Shown here piece after piece: positions 9,827 through 22,800 of a stretch of 64,000 bases of DNA (positions are counted from its first letter, which is position 1; every line of letters starts with the position of its first letter). The notes under the pieces are model-generated. The model searched no databases, had not been told where the DNA came from, and saw only the letters and a program-made list of their open reading frames with translations. The stretch lies in NCBI GenBank assembly GCA_023525975.1, contig CM042042.1:8873501-8937500 (forward strand). The letters run 5' to 3'. A program made the position numbers and the translations under genes. This DNA comes from Smallanthus sonchifolius (taxonomy: Eukaryota; Streptophyta; Magnoliopsida; Asterales; Asteraceae).

Positions 9827-12800
9827 ATGAGTTCTTTTTCAATTACACGGAAGAAGACGCCTTTTCAAAAGCACCGTGAAGAAGAAGAGGCAAAAAAGAA
9901 GGTGAGAGTTTTGTAGAAATGTATTTAGGTCGATGTATCTTGCATGTTTAATGAGAGTTTTGAGAGAACTCATTAAATGCTTTATTTATATGTAGAGGGC
10001 GGAGGATGAAACAGCTCGTCTATATGCTGAGTTTCTGGAGTCATTTCAAGGGGATACTGCCGGGTTAAAAACTTTTGTTCGAGGAGGAACAGTTAACGAG
10101 GAAAAAGTGAAACCTGATACAGGTTAGTTCCTGTTACAAGGCCTTGCATGCATTTTTCATTTTTGTTCATTCATTGAGTTATTACTATGATGCACATATA
10201 TGGATATAGAATGATTTATTTTCCATGGACACATTAATAAACAAATGGGCATTTTTATGCGTTCACGAATCGCAGGTGGAAATTCCAAAGAAGTATCTGG
10301 TTCAAAGAAGGGGAGTAGGTAAACAAGCGCTTTTGATTAACTATGTTATATTGCTCTTGTTATAAGGCATTCTCGATATAGAAGTTATAAGGTGATGGCG
10401 CCATTAAACTTTACGTATCTTGTTTAGGCTGGTAACTTTAATGAGCTAGGAGGCTTGTTACATGTTACTCCTGGATTGAATTTGATTTAGCGCTTCTTTA
10501 TGCTATAACATCTTCAACAAAAAAGTTCAAGTATCAAGAAACTAATGTCATTAACGTTTTTATAAGACTTCTAACATGCTATATCTGTACACTTACTTGT
10601 AATTTCCAGTGTAGAATCTTGGCAGGCGGAAATGTTTGTATGCACATGCTTAATAGCCGATTTCTAGAATAGTAGGACAAATTGTCCCTCCCCCCCTCCC
10701 CCACTCTTCTCAATAAATAGTTTCATCACCCTCTATTAATTTTACACACACTCTTGAATGAGGAATTAGCTTTGATATTATCTACAATATTCCGGTTCTT
10801 GCTTCTTTCCTTTTCTTTAATGGAAACCAGTGCTTTGCGCTAGTGGTGCACGTGCCAAACTAAGCCCGAACATGGTAGATTTGAGGCCTTACTCTTAAAA
10901 ATGTTGGTGAGCACCGAAAGTTGCAACCAACTTGCGAAATATGTATCATACTAAGCGACTTGTATCAGCTTGTATAGGCTTGCTAGATTAGGCTCATTTA
11001 AGCTTTCAAAGCTACCAAGTTTTAGCCAATACAAGCTTGTGCTTGGCTGTACCGGGTAGTCTCCTTCTCTTCACTATCTTCCATCTAACAATCTTAAATG
11101 AAGATTTAGTAACTAGTACAAGTGTATGAAGGCTGCATGTTCTTATTCTTAGAGAGGAAGTAGCCAAGTATTGAGCTTTTTGGTTGGCCAAAAACAAAAC
11201 TTTGGCAAATGTATTGTTATTTTGGAATGATCTGGTTATAATGGTTTAGTTGGATTGTTGAAATAGCAGATAATACTTCCTAAAGAGCAAGTTCACCAAG
11301 TATCATCCAAGCCCTGCTTAAATTCTCTGTGTATAGTCTACTTAAAAAATTCATTCGTCTTGGGATTTATTTGTTTTGTCCTTTATGTGGCTTTTGAAAC
11401 TTATTGATTGCTTTTGGGATTCGTTTCGTTTAAACCCTAAAATGTCTTTGCTCCTATTGTTTTGGATTAACATGTGATAGTTCTGGTCTTTGTTGAAAGA
11501 ATTCTGAAGCTCAGTTGGTGGTCCCTATAACGGTTTTGTTGTTCAGTACTTCAGTTTATCCTTTGAGCATATATGTTCCATAGAATACAAATGTGATTTA
11601 GCCCTATCTTTGGGACTTTATCGGTGGGAATACAATTATCTTATTAGGAAAGCATGGTGCATATAATTTTTATGCCGGGGGGTTTTATTAATTTCTGTTT
11701 ATAGATGTTGGTTATAGCGAGTCCCCTTATGACTACAACACCAAACCAAGTTACCCATTTGTGGTAAATTTCTGTTTATAGATAAGCCTATCCCGGGGCC
11801 TATGCACAAGGTGCAAAAAAAGCGATAGCCTGAGATATAAAAGGCGCACATAGATTAAAAAAACAAGAATTAAGAATAATACTGTGCAATTTAGAAGAAG
11901 AAAGCCAAAAATCTAACCTTTTCCTTGCATCTGGACTCTTGAATCGTGATATTATGTGCGATTTAGAAGAAACGTGGGCTATTTTAAAGAGATCGTTGAG
12001 TAAATTAGGAAGTCCCAAATTTTTTAGGGTCAGCCGCCAATAATAATCACAAAAAAATTTCAAAAAAACGAGAGAGCGCCTGAGTGAAGAAAGCCATTGA
12101 CCTTCTTGGATTAGCGCCCGACAAAAAACAATCGTTTGTGACCGCCTTTGCAAAAACATCGCAAATTTCCGCCTAGGCGCGCGCCTGAAGGGCTTTTGAT
12201 AACATAGGTAAAATTTTGTTCATAAGTTGTTCAGGTTGCAAGACACTAGTGTTTCCATGTACAAACATCCCTCTAGTCGATCTTTGTCTATATATCTAAT
12301 CGATAATTATCTCTACAAGTGGAAACATAATAGAAAGTTTAATTTTCTAAAGCATCATTGATGTTGAGAAACTGAAATGAAGGTCAAACTTGCTGATCAG
12401 TAGGGGGTATGTGTTTTTTGAAGCATAGACAAGCAGACATATGTGCATGAGTCTAGAACATGTAAATAACGTATTGAAGATTATGCATCACTATATTCTT
12501 TCTGTAGGTATGTTCCTTCTTTCATACCCCCTCCTATGGCAACCAAGGGTAAAGAACATGAAAGGCAGGTTAGTGAACTGATGAAATATTTCTTTGCTGT
12601 TACCTTGTTGATTATCTTGTATTTGTGGGTTTGACTTCTTTATATCTGATTTTAACAAAATTCTTCTACTGACAGAAAGATGAAGAGAGGCCAAAGGAGA
12701 AAGGCAAAGGGAAGGCTAGAAATATAGACTTTTTTATGGAGGAGTTAAAACACGAACAAGAAATGAGAGAAAGACGAATCCAAGAACGTGAACAATGGCA

Positions 12801-15800
12801 AGACGGGTGCCATAGTGCTACTTCAACTGTAAGATATGATCTTATTAATGGGTATTTTAGGTATTTGATCATTAGTCAAAGAGTTTTATGAAAGTACATG
12901 GCAAGTCAAACATTCCACTATTTTTGGGACAGAGGGATTGACATTTATGATTTCTACATGTTTTTTTCCCAAATGCATGCATACTCAACAATTTCTGGAT
13001 TCTGTTTAAGTGTGTTCTCTCCGAATTTCATTCAGTTCGAAAAGAGGATTTTTACATATATCAATGCATAACATAATTTTGTATCTGCTGTCTCAGCTAT
13101 CTAGTCGGTTTGACGAGTTGCCTGATGAGTTTGATCCAAGTGGGAAGCCTGGTTCCTTAGATGATGGAGATCCTCAGACAACCAATCTCTATGTCGGGAA
13201 TCTTGCACCTCAGGTCAGACCATGATGCTATAACGATGCATCAATTGGTCAACCAAATGCAAGCTGACTTTCTGTTTCAATGGTCAACATATTCCAGGTA
13301 GATGAAAATTTTCTCCTGCGGACATTTGGAAGATTTGGACCCATTGCTAGTGTGAAGATAATGTGGCCAAGGACAGAAGAGGAGCGCAAGCGTCAAAAGA
13401 ACTGTGGTTTTGTGGCTTTCATGAACCGCGCAGATGGACAAGCGGCAAAAGATGAAATGCAAGGTTATGTTCTTATAAGTATTATAATTTTCTGAACTAC
13501 AATTCATAAATAAGATAAAATTGAGAAAACTTGTGGAAGGAAGAACAACTGAAACATGATTTATATGATTACATAGGAAGCTTATCACATATGCCTGCAA
13601 GGGTATTTAGTAATAGCTACAGATTCAAAGACTCATTTAAAATGCAGTCGCAGAAACTTAGTTGAATCATTTATGCAGCATTTAAACCACAAGTTTTTTT
13701 AGCATCAGTGATGATTAAAAATTACTTAATGTTGCAGGGGTGGTTGTTTATGATTATGAATTGAATATTGGGTGGGGTAAATCTGTTTCCCTCCCCTCTC
13801 AATCACTCCCTGCTCCTCCACCAGGACAAATGGCCATCAGGAGTAAGGAGGTATGCTACATTGTATATTTGTAAAAACCTAGTTTTAGCACTACTGCTAT
13901 ACTTGATTTAGTGAGATAATGATTTCAAAAAAGTAATGAAGTGCATGGGTGTCATGAGTTTTTTTGTGGTTGCAGGGTGCCACTGTGATCTTATCTGGTC
14001 CATCAGGTCCTCCAGTTACTTCTGTCCCAAGCCAAAACTCTGAGCTGGTAGGTTAACCTTGTATGTTACCTTGTGTTTGTTAAAAATAAATATTTTGTAA
14101 TATATTAACTTTGGTGCTTAGGTTCTTACTCCCAATGTGCCTGATATAACTGTTGTTCTGCTTGATGATGTGCGTCTTCGCAAAGTGATTGATACAATGG
14201 CTCTTTATGTTCTTGATGGTGGTTGTGCTTTTGAGCAAGCTATAATGGGAAGGGTTCGTGGAAATCCTCTTTTTAATTTCTTGTTTGAACTCGGCTCTAA
14301 GGAACATACATACTATGTTTGGAGGCTGTATTCCTTTGCTCAGGTACATAAATTTGTGCATTCTTTCAGATATTCGAAGCACCTTTTCTTTTAATGACAA
14401 GAATATAGAACACCAAACTATCTTCTTATACCATGAACCATGTTGGTGTAAATCATGTCTGAATATCATCTCTCTTCCCAAATCAAGTCATTTGATTTAG
14501 AAGTAACCACCCTTGATAAAGACTTCGTATATGAAATTAATGGTTAATGGTTAATGTATGTATATAACAACAAACAACACTTATTTTGGGGAAGTGTAAA
14601 AAAGGGAATAGAGGTTAGAGCATTCATTGCCATGAGTTTCTGGAATTTGAGGTATCATGTCGAATAAAAGAGTTCTTTGGTCTCTCAAATGCAGGGTGAT
14701 ACTTTGCAGAGGTGGCGAACCGAACCTTTCATCATGATAACCGGTAGTGGGAGGTAATAAATGCCTGAAACATATCTTGATACTTAAATTGCATATCTAG
14801 CATATGTATAGTCTTTGTTTTTTTTGCATAGAATTATGATTAATGATATCCACTACTTTATACTGTTTGAATGTCTAGATGGGTCCCGCCTGCTTTGCCG
14901 ATAGCTAAGAGCCCAGAGAATGAGGAGACTGGGGCGACATTTGCTGCTGGAAGAAGCAGGGTACATTTTTGTTCCTGTATTTCTAGAGGTGGCCATCTCA
15001 ACCCATTTACCTATAAATGGGTCAATTTGGGTTGTATCTTATCATTAATGTGTCAAACAGGTCAAACAAGAAGATTATTAAAAAAACAGGTCACACAGGT
15101 GTATTTTAAAGGCATAAAACCTTGTAAATCATTTTTATTCAAATCATCAAATTATTATTGAAATAATACAATTTTGTATTCATAACAATTATATATAGCC
15201 AAATTTAAATTTTTGGACAGAAATATTTCGGGTCAACCCAACCTGACTAAATCCATACAAAAAATTACATGTTGTAACCCGAACACATTTGACCCATTAC
15301 CTAATCTGCCCGCCTGATCGCCCATTTTTTGTCACCTCTATGTATACGTATCATTTGAAATCCAACTAGATTCAGTGAAGTTATTCACTAACCTTTTTTG
15401 ATATGATTCTTCTTGTGCAGCGTGTGGAGGCTGAACGTACACTAACTGATGCACAAAGAGATGAATTTGAAGACATGCTTCGTGCCCTGACATTAGAAAG
15501 AATTCAAATCAAGGAAGCTATGGGTTTTGCATTAGATAATGCTGATGCTGCTGGAGAGGTATTATGACATTATTAGTTCTGAATTTGTGATATGTTTTAG
15601 TGTTCATTTGTTGCTGAAGCAGCTCTATTTATTACAGATCGTGGAAGTTTTGACTGAGTCTTTGACTCTTAAAGAAACACCAATACCCACTAAAGTTGCA
15701 AGGCTTATGCTTGTCTCAGACATTCTTCACAATAGTAGTGCTCCTGTAAAGAATGCATCTGCGTACCGCACCAAATTTGAAGCAAATCTGCCTGATATAC

Positions 15801-17534
15801 TTGAAAGCTTTAATGATTTGTACCGGAGTATCACAGGAAGAATCACCGCTGAGGCCCTAAAGGTAAACTATATATGGTACAGATGGCATTTTTAACCTAT
15901 TTATTTATGAACGGGTCAATTTGGGTTGTGTTAATCTCAAACGAGCCAAACAAAATAGTAAGGGAAATGGGTTAAATGGGTCGAATATGATGAAAGTCGC
16001 CTTCTAATGCATCCAACCTCCCGAATCATTTTATTTGACAAAAAGTATATGTGGGTCAATACAACCCGGCCTAGACCGTTTCAGCCCCTACTACATATTA
16101 CCCGTTTTTAATCCTTTTTCAAATCTAACGTACTCTTGTATGCCAGGAACGGGTTCTGAAAGTTCTTCAAGTGTGGGCTGACTGGTTCTTGTTTTCGGAT
16201 GCATATGTAAACGGGTTACGGTCAACATTTCTTAGGTCCGGTAACTCTGGTGTTGTATCCTTTCATTCCATTTCATCAGAAACCGAAGACAAGTCTAACT
16301 ATGATGACACTGGAGATCTTGGAAAGATCAATCCAGATGCAGCATTGGCAATAGGCAAAAGCGCAGCCACGAAAGAACTGATGGGTCTCCCTCTTGCTGA
16401 GCTGGAAAGGCGGTGTCGCCATAACGGGTCATCTCTAGTTGGTGGCAGAGAAATGATGGTTGCACGGTTGCTTCATCTTGAAGAGTCAGAAAAACAGAGG
16501 GGTTATGAGCTCAATGACAGTTTGAAATATTCCCAGAATAATCCGAGAGAAAGTAATGTTGATACTGGGCCTGTGAGATTTTCAGGAAGGCATCACAAGG
16601 TGGAGGATGATATAAATATTCTGTCAGAAGGCAAAGGTTCTGCATCTTTACCATCAAAGATTCCAATCCCACAACCCGAGTTAAAAGTCTTTCCTAATAA
16701 AGTGAAATCAGATTCTGTATTGCCTGCCTCTAAGTGGGCCCGAGAAGATGATGAAAGTGACGATGAACGAAAAAGTACTAAAGATCTTGCATTAGGTTAT
16801 TCGTCTTCTGGCAGTGAGAATGCTGGTGGTGGTCTTGGTAACACTGATGTGACAGATCATGCAAGCATTCTCACAAGTTCTGATAGTGGGCTCAATGAAG
16901 AGAAGAGGTATACTTTATTGAACATATTTTTTTTTATTTAGAATAGACTATAGAGAAAGATAATGCTAATTTGTTGTTCTAAGTTTTTAATAGATTTATA
17001 CTCTTTTTGATTATTTTTCTTGTTAGCTAATTAAATGATTGTTTGACTGTTGTACATGTGAAGGCACAAGCTGAGGCAGATCGAGGTTGCTTTGATAGAA
17101 TATCGAGAATCCCTGGAAGAGCGTGGAATAAAGAAAGAAGAAATTGAAAAGAAAATGGTGGCACATCAGAAGCAATTGCAATATAAATATGGCTTAGTGG
17201 ATGGCAGTGATGATGCATCACGCAACAGTGAGTTATTAAACTTTTCTTCTGATTTGGCATTTGGAATTTTGCGTGGATGTTTTTTTTCTTGTTGTGTTTG
17301 TATATATTTATAATACTTATGAACACAGGGACATCATCAGAGAGAAGGGAGAAAAGAGAGGATTCGCGTGAATCTTCTAGAAAGCGTCCGAGAAGTCATC
17401 ATGACAGTGAAAGCCCACAGAGGAAATCAATCAGTAGAGACAGGGAGAAGGGTAGAACTTATGAGCCACAAACTGAGAGAGACAATGATAGAGATAAACG
17501 TAGAGAAAGAGACCGCGACAGCAGGAGAAGATAA
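9827..17534 (+). CDS. RRC1: U2 snRNP-associated SURP/RRM/CID protein (RRC1, SR140 type)
   Basis: Seventeen coding exons: 9827-9901, 9996-10122, 10276-10318, 12508-12568, 12676-12828, 13097-13213, 13298-13463, 13738-13850, 13976-14047, 14122-14343, 14695-14753, 14879-14960, 15421-15558, 15638-15862, 16147-16907, 17064-17227, 17329-17534. All junctions are GT-AG and keep frame: 2784 nt, 927 aa. Order of domains: basic N-terminus (MSSFSITRKKTPFQKHREEE); RRM at about 181-260 (RNP2 LYVGNL, RNP1 NCGFVAF); SURP at about 320-383 (GCAFEQAIM, NPLFNFLFE); CID at about 431-570; cwf21-like coiled region (LRQIEVALIEYRESLEERG); RS/RE-rich tail. SR140 belongs to the U2 snRNP-associated splicing machinery; plant RRC1 is known from phytochrome signalling and alternative splicing. 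It is a nuclear protein. The long intron 3 (2.2 kb) and introns 12 and 14 hold repeats. Identity is strong; the paralogue is not resolved. Confidence 0.93.
11780..12210. repeat. Unclassified repeat in RRC1 intron 3
   Basis: A stretch with GCCTATGCACAAGG at its left, GCCTAGGCGCGCGCCT at its right and a GATAACATAGG end looks foreign to the surrounding intron. A similar GCCTAGG-type motif occurs in the WRKY intron near 25870. No terminal repeats or target duplication were found. Confidence 0.3.
14984..15342. repeat. GGGTCAA-family interspersed repeat in RRC1 intron 12
   Basis: Starts AGAGGTGGCCATC and ends GTCACCTCT, a short inverted pair. Inside are ATGGGTCAATTTGGG and GACCCATT motifs. The same wording recurs in RRC1 intron 14, in introns of the NAD(P)-binding and fibrillin genes, and in a KAKU4 intron. 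Confidence 0.5.
15885..16105. repeat. GGGTCAA-family repeat in RRC1 intron 14
   Basis: Contains ACGGGTCAATTTGGGTTG, TGGGTTAAATGGGTCG and ATACAACCCGG, as in the copy of intron 12. No clear ends. Confidence 0.4.
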
Positions 17535-17666
17535 ACTTGCGTGGTACTCTTAGGTGTGATCGATTGAGACATGGATCGAGTAAGCTTTCTTAGACAAATG
17601 GATTTGGCTATTTGCTAATGGGTTGGGTCAAATGGTATAATGTTTAGGTACGGGTTGGGTTGCATA

Positions 17667-17956
17667 TCTATACTATATAATAAATAAAGGTTTTTGCATG
17701 CCACGTGTCGCCTCCATATTCATTCTCACCATTTTTTTCCCGCCTCTCCTATTTAATGCACTTCTATTGTCTAATAATAATAATATATATTTAAAGAAAA
17801 AAATACTAATTATACTAATAAAACACATTTATTTTAAATTATCTCTTATCATAAAAAACTTTAAAATTTAATTATATAACTTTTATTTTCAATCAAACAA
17901 TAAATAAAAGTCAAATTATATTAAAAAATAGTAATTAACGTATTTTCGAAACCCAG

Positions 17957-18000
<44 letters not shown>

Positions 18001-18139
18001 TTTTACATATTTTGAATTTGTTTTATATTCTTACTATATATAATACATTTTTACACATGTAAAATATATATACATACAGATTTAAATTTTTATGTATTGA
18101 TATATTTCACCCCGTGTGTAGACACGGGATCTAAACTAG
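17667..18139 (+). mobile_element. Non-autonomous Helitron, 473 bp
   Basis: Begins TCTATACTATATAATAAA after an A and ends CTAG before a T, the A|T insertion rule of Helitrons. A hairpin (CCCGTGT, loop GTAG, ACACGGG; 18111-18128) lies 11 bp before the end. An (AT)n run is at about 17958-17996. CCACGTGTC, a G-box/ABRE-like motif, is near the 5' end. No coding capacity. It lies just after the RRC1 stop codon, possibly inside a 3'-UTR intron. Confidence 0.85.
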
Positions 18140-19300
18140 TATACATACAGGGGGGGGGTCCTTGAGAAAACCACTTAGTTAGCTGCTCACTCACATGTCA
18201 CATTTTTTAATTATTTTAAACTTTTTTTATTTAATTTTTTACGATTAATTTTACACATTTTTTTTTTCTTTAATAATTTTACAATATTGTGTTTCCGTAA
18301 ACTCCAAGTATACCATTGCGACTTGCTTTTTTTATCTACATTTCGGTACAAAATTTATCCAGAACCGAGTCGGTCTACGTTTTGACCTAAATTTTATTCA
18401 AAACCGAGCTGGGTCGAATTCTCTTTACGTGCTTAACCACGTCAATGTCACCGTCGTAACTCCCTGCAGTGTCCACTAGTTATAACTAAATAAAATCAAA
18501 ACTACCACATTATAATTAAATTATACCTGATCACCGTCTCACTCTGCCTTATGCTTCAGAGCGCCCCAGACGTGCTTTTCTAAACCAATCCTTTGTTTCC
18601 TTTAGAATATTTATTTTTATTTTACGTGTTTGACGACTTGTTAGAGATAAAACATAACCTGAATTAACCAATTTTTTAATTAATGGGTTGAATTTGCTAC
18701 CTCTAGTCAGCCACTCTTAAGAACATACTTGATACTTTTATTATTTATGTTTCTTGAAGCTTATGTTGTCTATTTATTTATTTGTTATTTATTTTTTTTT
18801 TGACAAAATTGCAGGTTCATGGTTTAGCTGTGCAAATCCGCCTGTTTCCTGCTAGTGCTGGATATATGTAATCCTGCTCACATGGTAAATTAACAGATCA
18901 TATTTGCTGTAAAAGACATGGTAACTTTTTTGCATACCGTCTCAAATCTGATTGGTTTGTTGTAAGCACGTGAAAATATTTTGAATCGCGTATCGAACTT
19001 TAGATTAAGCATAGAAGATGGAGTATCACATGTAGATTTTGATTCATCTATTGCCCATTTAGGTTCACCAAGGTAAGATTTTATGCTGATTATAAAGTTG
19101 TATAGCAACTACCAAAGAATCAATGTTCACAAAGGCTAAGATTTCAAAATGTTACAGTCACAAAATCAGTTGTAAATTTAGCGACGATGCCTACCATCTC
19201 TAACATCCGTTGCAAATCCATGTCACTAAAAATGCCGCAAAACAGATTAGCGACAAAATAATCGCGGCGCAAGTTTCTGAACGCAAATCTGTTGTCAAAA
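18140..19300. other. Intergenic DNA downstream of RRC1, possible 3'-UTR exon
   Basis: AT-rich. A pyrimidine tract and ATTGCAG at about 18815 precede GTTCATGGTTTAGCTGTGC, which could be a spliced 3'-UTR exon of the RRC1-like gene; donor-like sites lie at 17554-17578. No coding frame was recognised. Confidence 0.3.
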
Positions 19301-19338
19301 AGACATTGTGACCACGAATACCATTTTCTGTAGTAGTG
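19140..19338. mobile_element. CACTA-type transposon end (right terminus)
   Basis: CCATTTTCTGTAGTAGTG at 19321-19338 is the reverse complement of the CACTACTACAGAAAATGG terminus typical of plant CACTA elements. Subterminal GCGAC/GTCGC-like motifs (TTTAGCGACGATG, ATTAGCGACAAAA) lie just upstream. No left end or 3-bp target duplication was identified, so this may be a fragment. Confidence 0.55.
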
Positions 19339-21440
19339 TTACCGAACTGCCTGCCTGAATTGATGAGGTAACTTGCGTGTTTTGTGGTGATAGTATCTTG
19401 AATTCGACTTTGCAAACAATAGAAAAAGAGGCGTTTCTCAGAAGACCCGCTTATCTAAATCTGTGAAAGGCATGATGGTGTAACAGAAGGTTACATATAC
19501 CGAATTTGTAAGGGATTGCTTGTACTAGAAGACATGAGTTGATTTTTAACATGAATATATATGTTCAAATTTTCAAAAGAAGGAATAAATTCTATGGGTC
19601 CTTTTGATAATGGAATAGTGAAAATGTGACATGTTTTAAATAGAAAGGGGTCAGTGGATTTATGGCGTTTGTAACTGGTCAACACAAATGTTTTGATGTA
19701 ACTACTATAAACTCACAAGATAGAAAAATTAGCCACTTTTTTTCCTAAGGCACCTCATTATGTGCCCTATCAAGATTCAAAACAATACTAAACCTAAAAT
19801 TTAAATTAAAAATATCATAAGAATAAATAAATATTTAATGAAACAAACTATACCATTAAATTCAGTTTCTATACTATTTGATTTGACACTTTATTGCTAT
19901 ATTTTTATTTAAAATAGTTAAATGTAAATGTATGTAAAAGAATAAGTAGGTATAGATGTAAAAAAAATGCATAGTAGAGGAACACAATGTTTTTAACGAA
20001 AAAATATATCTTGTTCTTGTTGGTATTTTAGGGTTCTAAATAATGGCTAAACTAAATTGAAAACGACAATCAAAACTAGAACTTACTATTTTGAGGCAAG
20101 TAATCTACATCTTTAAGTCAGTACTCGTACCGTTCAATAGAACAATGTGCTTTGGATCATCACCATATAACAACCCAACCCTTGATAGGTGTGACTAATC
20201 CAAACCAGTGCGTTTCCGTATTTCTCTTTTCTATTTTAACTCGACTCAATCCAAAACATATACAATTTATCATTTTGGAAATATTCCCTACAGATTTAAA
20301 TGTTGTGATTATAAAGATTTAATTCAGATGTGTGTTGCTTTTATAAATATTTTTATACTATAAAAAGGATATTATGGTATGTGATGCACCTAGCTAAATC
20401 CTTCATATTTACTTATGGTCCAAAAAATATAATTTGTTTGTCATATATTTACGGTAGCATCCTCAACGGTCTCTAAAGTGGAAACTAACAAATTTAATCT
20501 AAGAGAGAGAAAATATGTAAACTGTGAATTTGTATTTATAAATTACAAGTTGCTACAATATCCCTAAGTTAGTGTATCATTAACAAATATGTTGTCTGTA
20601 GTAACTGTGATTAGCAGTGACTTAGGTTATCAGCAGCAACTGCGATCAACAGTAACTTGGACAATCAACATAAGTACATAACTAAGTTACAACTGACATA
20701 AGACGGACTTCGTTAGTAACTAAGTCACTGTTGACAGAATTACTAATTTCCAACCATTTTAACCGCCGACCGGTACACTCATTCACGAAGCGTTGTGTCG
20801 TTTCAACTAAATGTTGTGATGGTTCCGCAACTGTAGAACAAAAGTCTTTGGTCTATTTCCGGTACATTTTTTCAGAATATAAAACAGACACTCGTTCTTG
20901 TTTTCTTTGAATGAAACAATTAAAGATTTTGAGTAATATGAGACAGAACCTACATGACGAAGGTTGGCGCGTGAAGTCGTAGGTCTTTATTGTAGTGGGA
21001 TTCACGCGGCCAGAAAAAGACCCGTGTTATTTCAAATAACTAAACGATACGCGCAAAGAAATAAAGAAAGTAATGGCTGTCAACTAGTGCTTGTTTTTGT
21101 CGAAGCAAGGACCAAGAAAATACCTAGATATGTAATCTTTCACAAACGGTACGGTGTTGTCAATGATAAGGTATTGACTACATCAACACATGTGAAGGGG
21201 GAAAATTGGGAAGATTCTTTGTGTAGAAAATGCAATTGGTTGATAGATATAGAAAGAAAACTTCAAGATTATTCAACTTGCCTATAATGGCAAGTTAGGA
21301 AATGCATTTGCGTGTTCCTTCGGTTTGAAATTTTGAATACTTTATTATAGGTTAGAATATATTTGATAAGATATTCTATCATAGAAATAACAAATTTATT
21401 TAAATAAAGTGTACATCCATGTATTTCAATTCTATAATAT
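19339..21440. other. Intergenic AT-rich DNA, no gene recognised
   Basis: No conserved coding frame. At 21275-21296 there is a perfect 8-bp inverted repeat, AACTTGCC and GGCAAGTT, with a 6-bp loop. The open stretch at 20964-21287 has no ATG start in its frame and no recognisable domain. Confidence 0.5.
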
Positions 21441-21449
21441 ATTTGTTAA

Positions 21450-21851
21450 CTATGTTAGAAACATCGTGTATTACACGAGTTGAATAAAACACTGTTATAT
21501 CTTTAGTAATAAAGATTTACATATTACATATTTATGACATATTACATAGTTTTTTTAATACAAATATAGAAATGTCATATAGTTATTTTTTTAAAATGTT
21601 TTTTAAAAAGAATGAAATAAATGTTCAATTTCCAAAAATGTTTTATAAACAAACCTATTTTTTTTAAATAAAAAACGCTTTATAAAAACAATTATAGAAA
21701 TCATTATTATTTAATAGGAAATGGAGGGAAAATTATAAAAAAAACAATTAAAATTTTTTGTATAATTAATAGAAGAGAGAGACAAGGAAAAAATGACAAG
21801 GATGCATAGGAAAGTGACAAGTGTCCCCTCAAAACCTTTATTTATTATATA
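21450..21851 (-). mobile_element. Helitron fragment, minus orientation
   Basis: A hairpin-like CGTGTATTACACG at about 21467 and the inverted 5' terminus AAAACCTTTATTTATTATATA at its right edge match the same family as the full copies nearby. Its last bases are lost at the junction with the next copy. Confidence 0.5.
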
Positions 21852-22322
21852 CTAGGTTAGTTCCCGTGTATTACACGGTTAATGAAAAGAAACATATATT
21901 ATTCATAAGTGTCTAAATAAGAATTACTTTACATAGTGAAAAAAATAAAATTACAATTACATTCACAAAACCAAATTACATAAGGTAAATTTTTTATATT
22001 CCAGAAAGTTGATTTTGATTAATTGTTATTTGCTTAACAAAGATAAATTGTTAATTTTTTTAAAAAAATGTCAATTTAATTCTCTAATTATAGTAAATTT
22101 GCAAGAGTTAATTTATTGATTTTATTATAATTTAAATAATACAAAGTTCAAAATTTTCAAATCAAACGGTTTTTAAGTTCTAGTCAAATGATATTAAATA
22201 ATTTTAGCAATTATATTTGTTAAGCATTTATTATTTGTGAGAGGTTTAAAATCTTAAATTATAATTAAACTTTAGGTGGGAAAACCATTTTACAAAAACC
22301 TTTATTTATTAGGGAGTATAGA
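21852..22322 (-). mobile_element. Non-autonomous Helitron, 471 bp, minus orientation
   Basis: Read on the minus strand it starts TCTATACTCCC, ends CTAG and has a CCGTGT/ACACGG hairpin near its 3' end (plus 21862-21876). On the plus strand it is preceded by A and followed by T, the expected insertion site. It is nearly the length of the copy at 17667. Confidence 0.8.
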
Positions 22323-22541
22323 TTAATATTTTTCTTTAATTAGTTATATTTTGAATTTTTATTATATATTCTTATTTAATATAATTATTATTCTTCTTTA
22401 ATAATATATTTATAATATCATTATTATTTAATACGATATTGGTGCATTTATTAAGAGAGAGAGGCGGGAAAACCAATGTGAAGAGGCATGAGAGAGTGAC
22501 ATGTGACAATTCAAAACCTTTATTTATTAGTATGTATAGAC
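22323..22541 (-). mobile_element. Helitron 5'-end fragment, minus orientation
   Basis: The inverted 5' terminus AAAACCTTTATTTATTAG is at about 22515, with the family's subterminal GGCGGGAAAACCA upstream. It abuts the copy at 21852-22322, so three related pieces lie nose to tail. Confidence 0.5.
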
Positions 22542-22609
22542 TATAGATATATATAACAAATGTGTTTGGGCCTATCTTCTTCACATATCAAATTTAAAAT
22601 AATATAAAA

Positions 22610-22800
22610 CTAGTCTGTGTACCCCGCACTTCGCGACGGGAGCGCGGTTGTTTTTTCTCCGCATTACGCGACAGGAGTTTGTTCGCCATCGCTTAGATTC
22701 GTAGAAAATCATAAAAAGTGAACACCGATACCGGATACGATAATACCATAACACCGGTAATGATATTGTTCGCTCATAAGCGATTGGGTTTGTCACGTCA
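22610..22800 (-). mobile_element. Second Helitron type, 3' end only, minus orientation
   Basis: CTAG at 22610 preceded by A, followed by GTACCCCGCACTTCGCGACGGG; on the minus strand this is a CCCGTCGCGAAGTGCGGG hairpin followed by a CTAGT end. The far (5') end was not located, so the right coordinate is nominal. Confidence 0.55.

Noticed and set aside
20964..21287. Open frame of 107 codons in the spacer before the WRKY gene
   Set aside because: It has no ATG at its start, no recognisable domain and AT-rich surroundings; a chance frame or decayed fragment.
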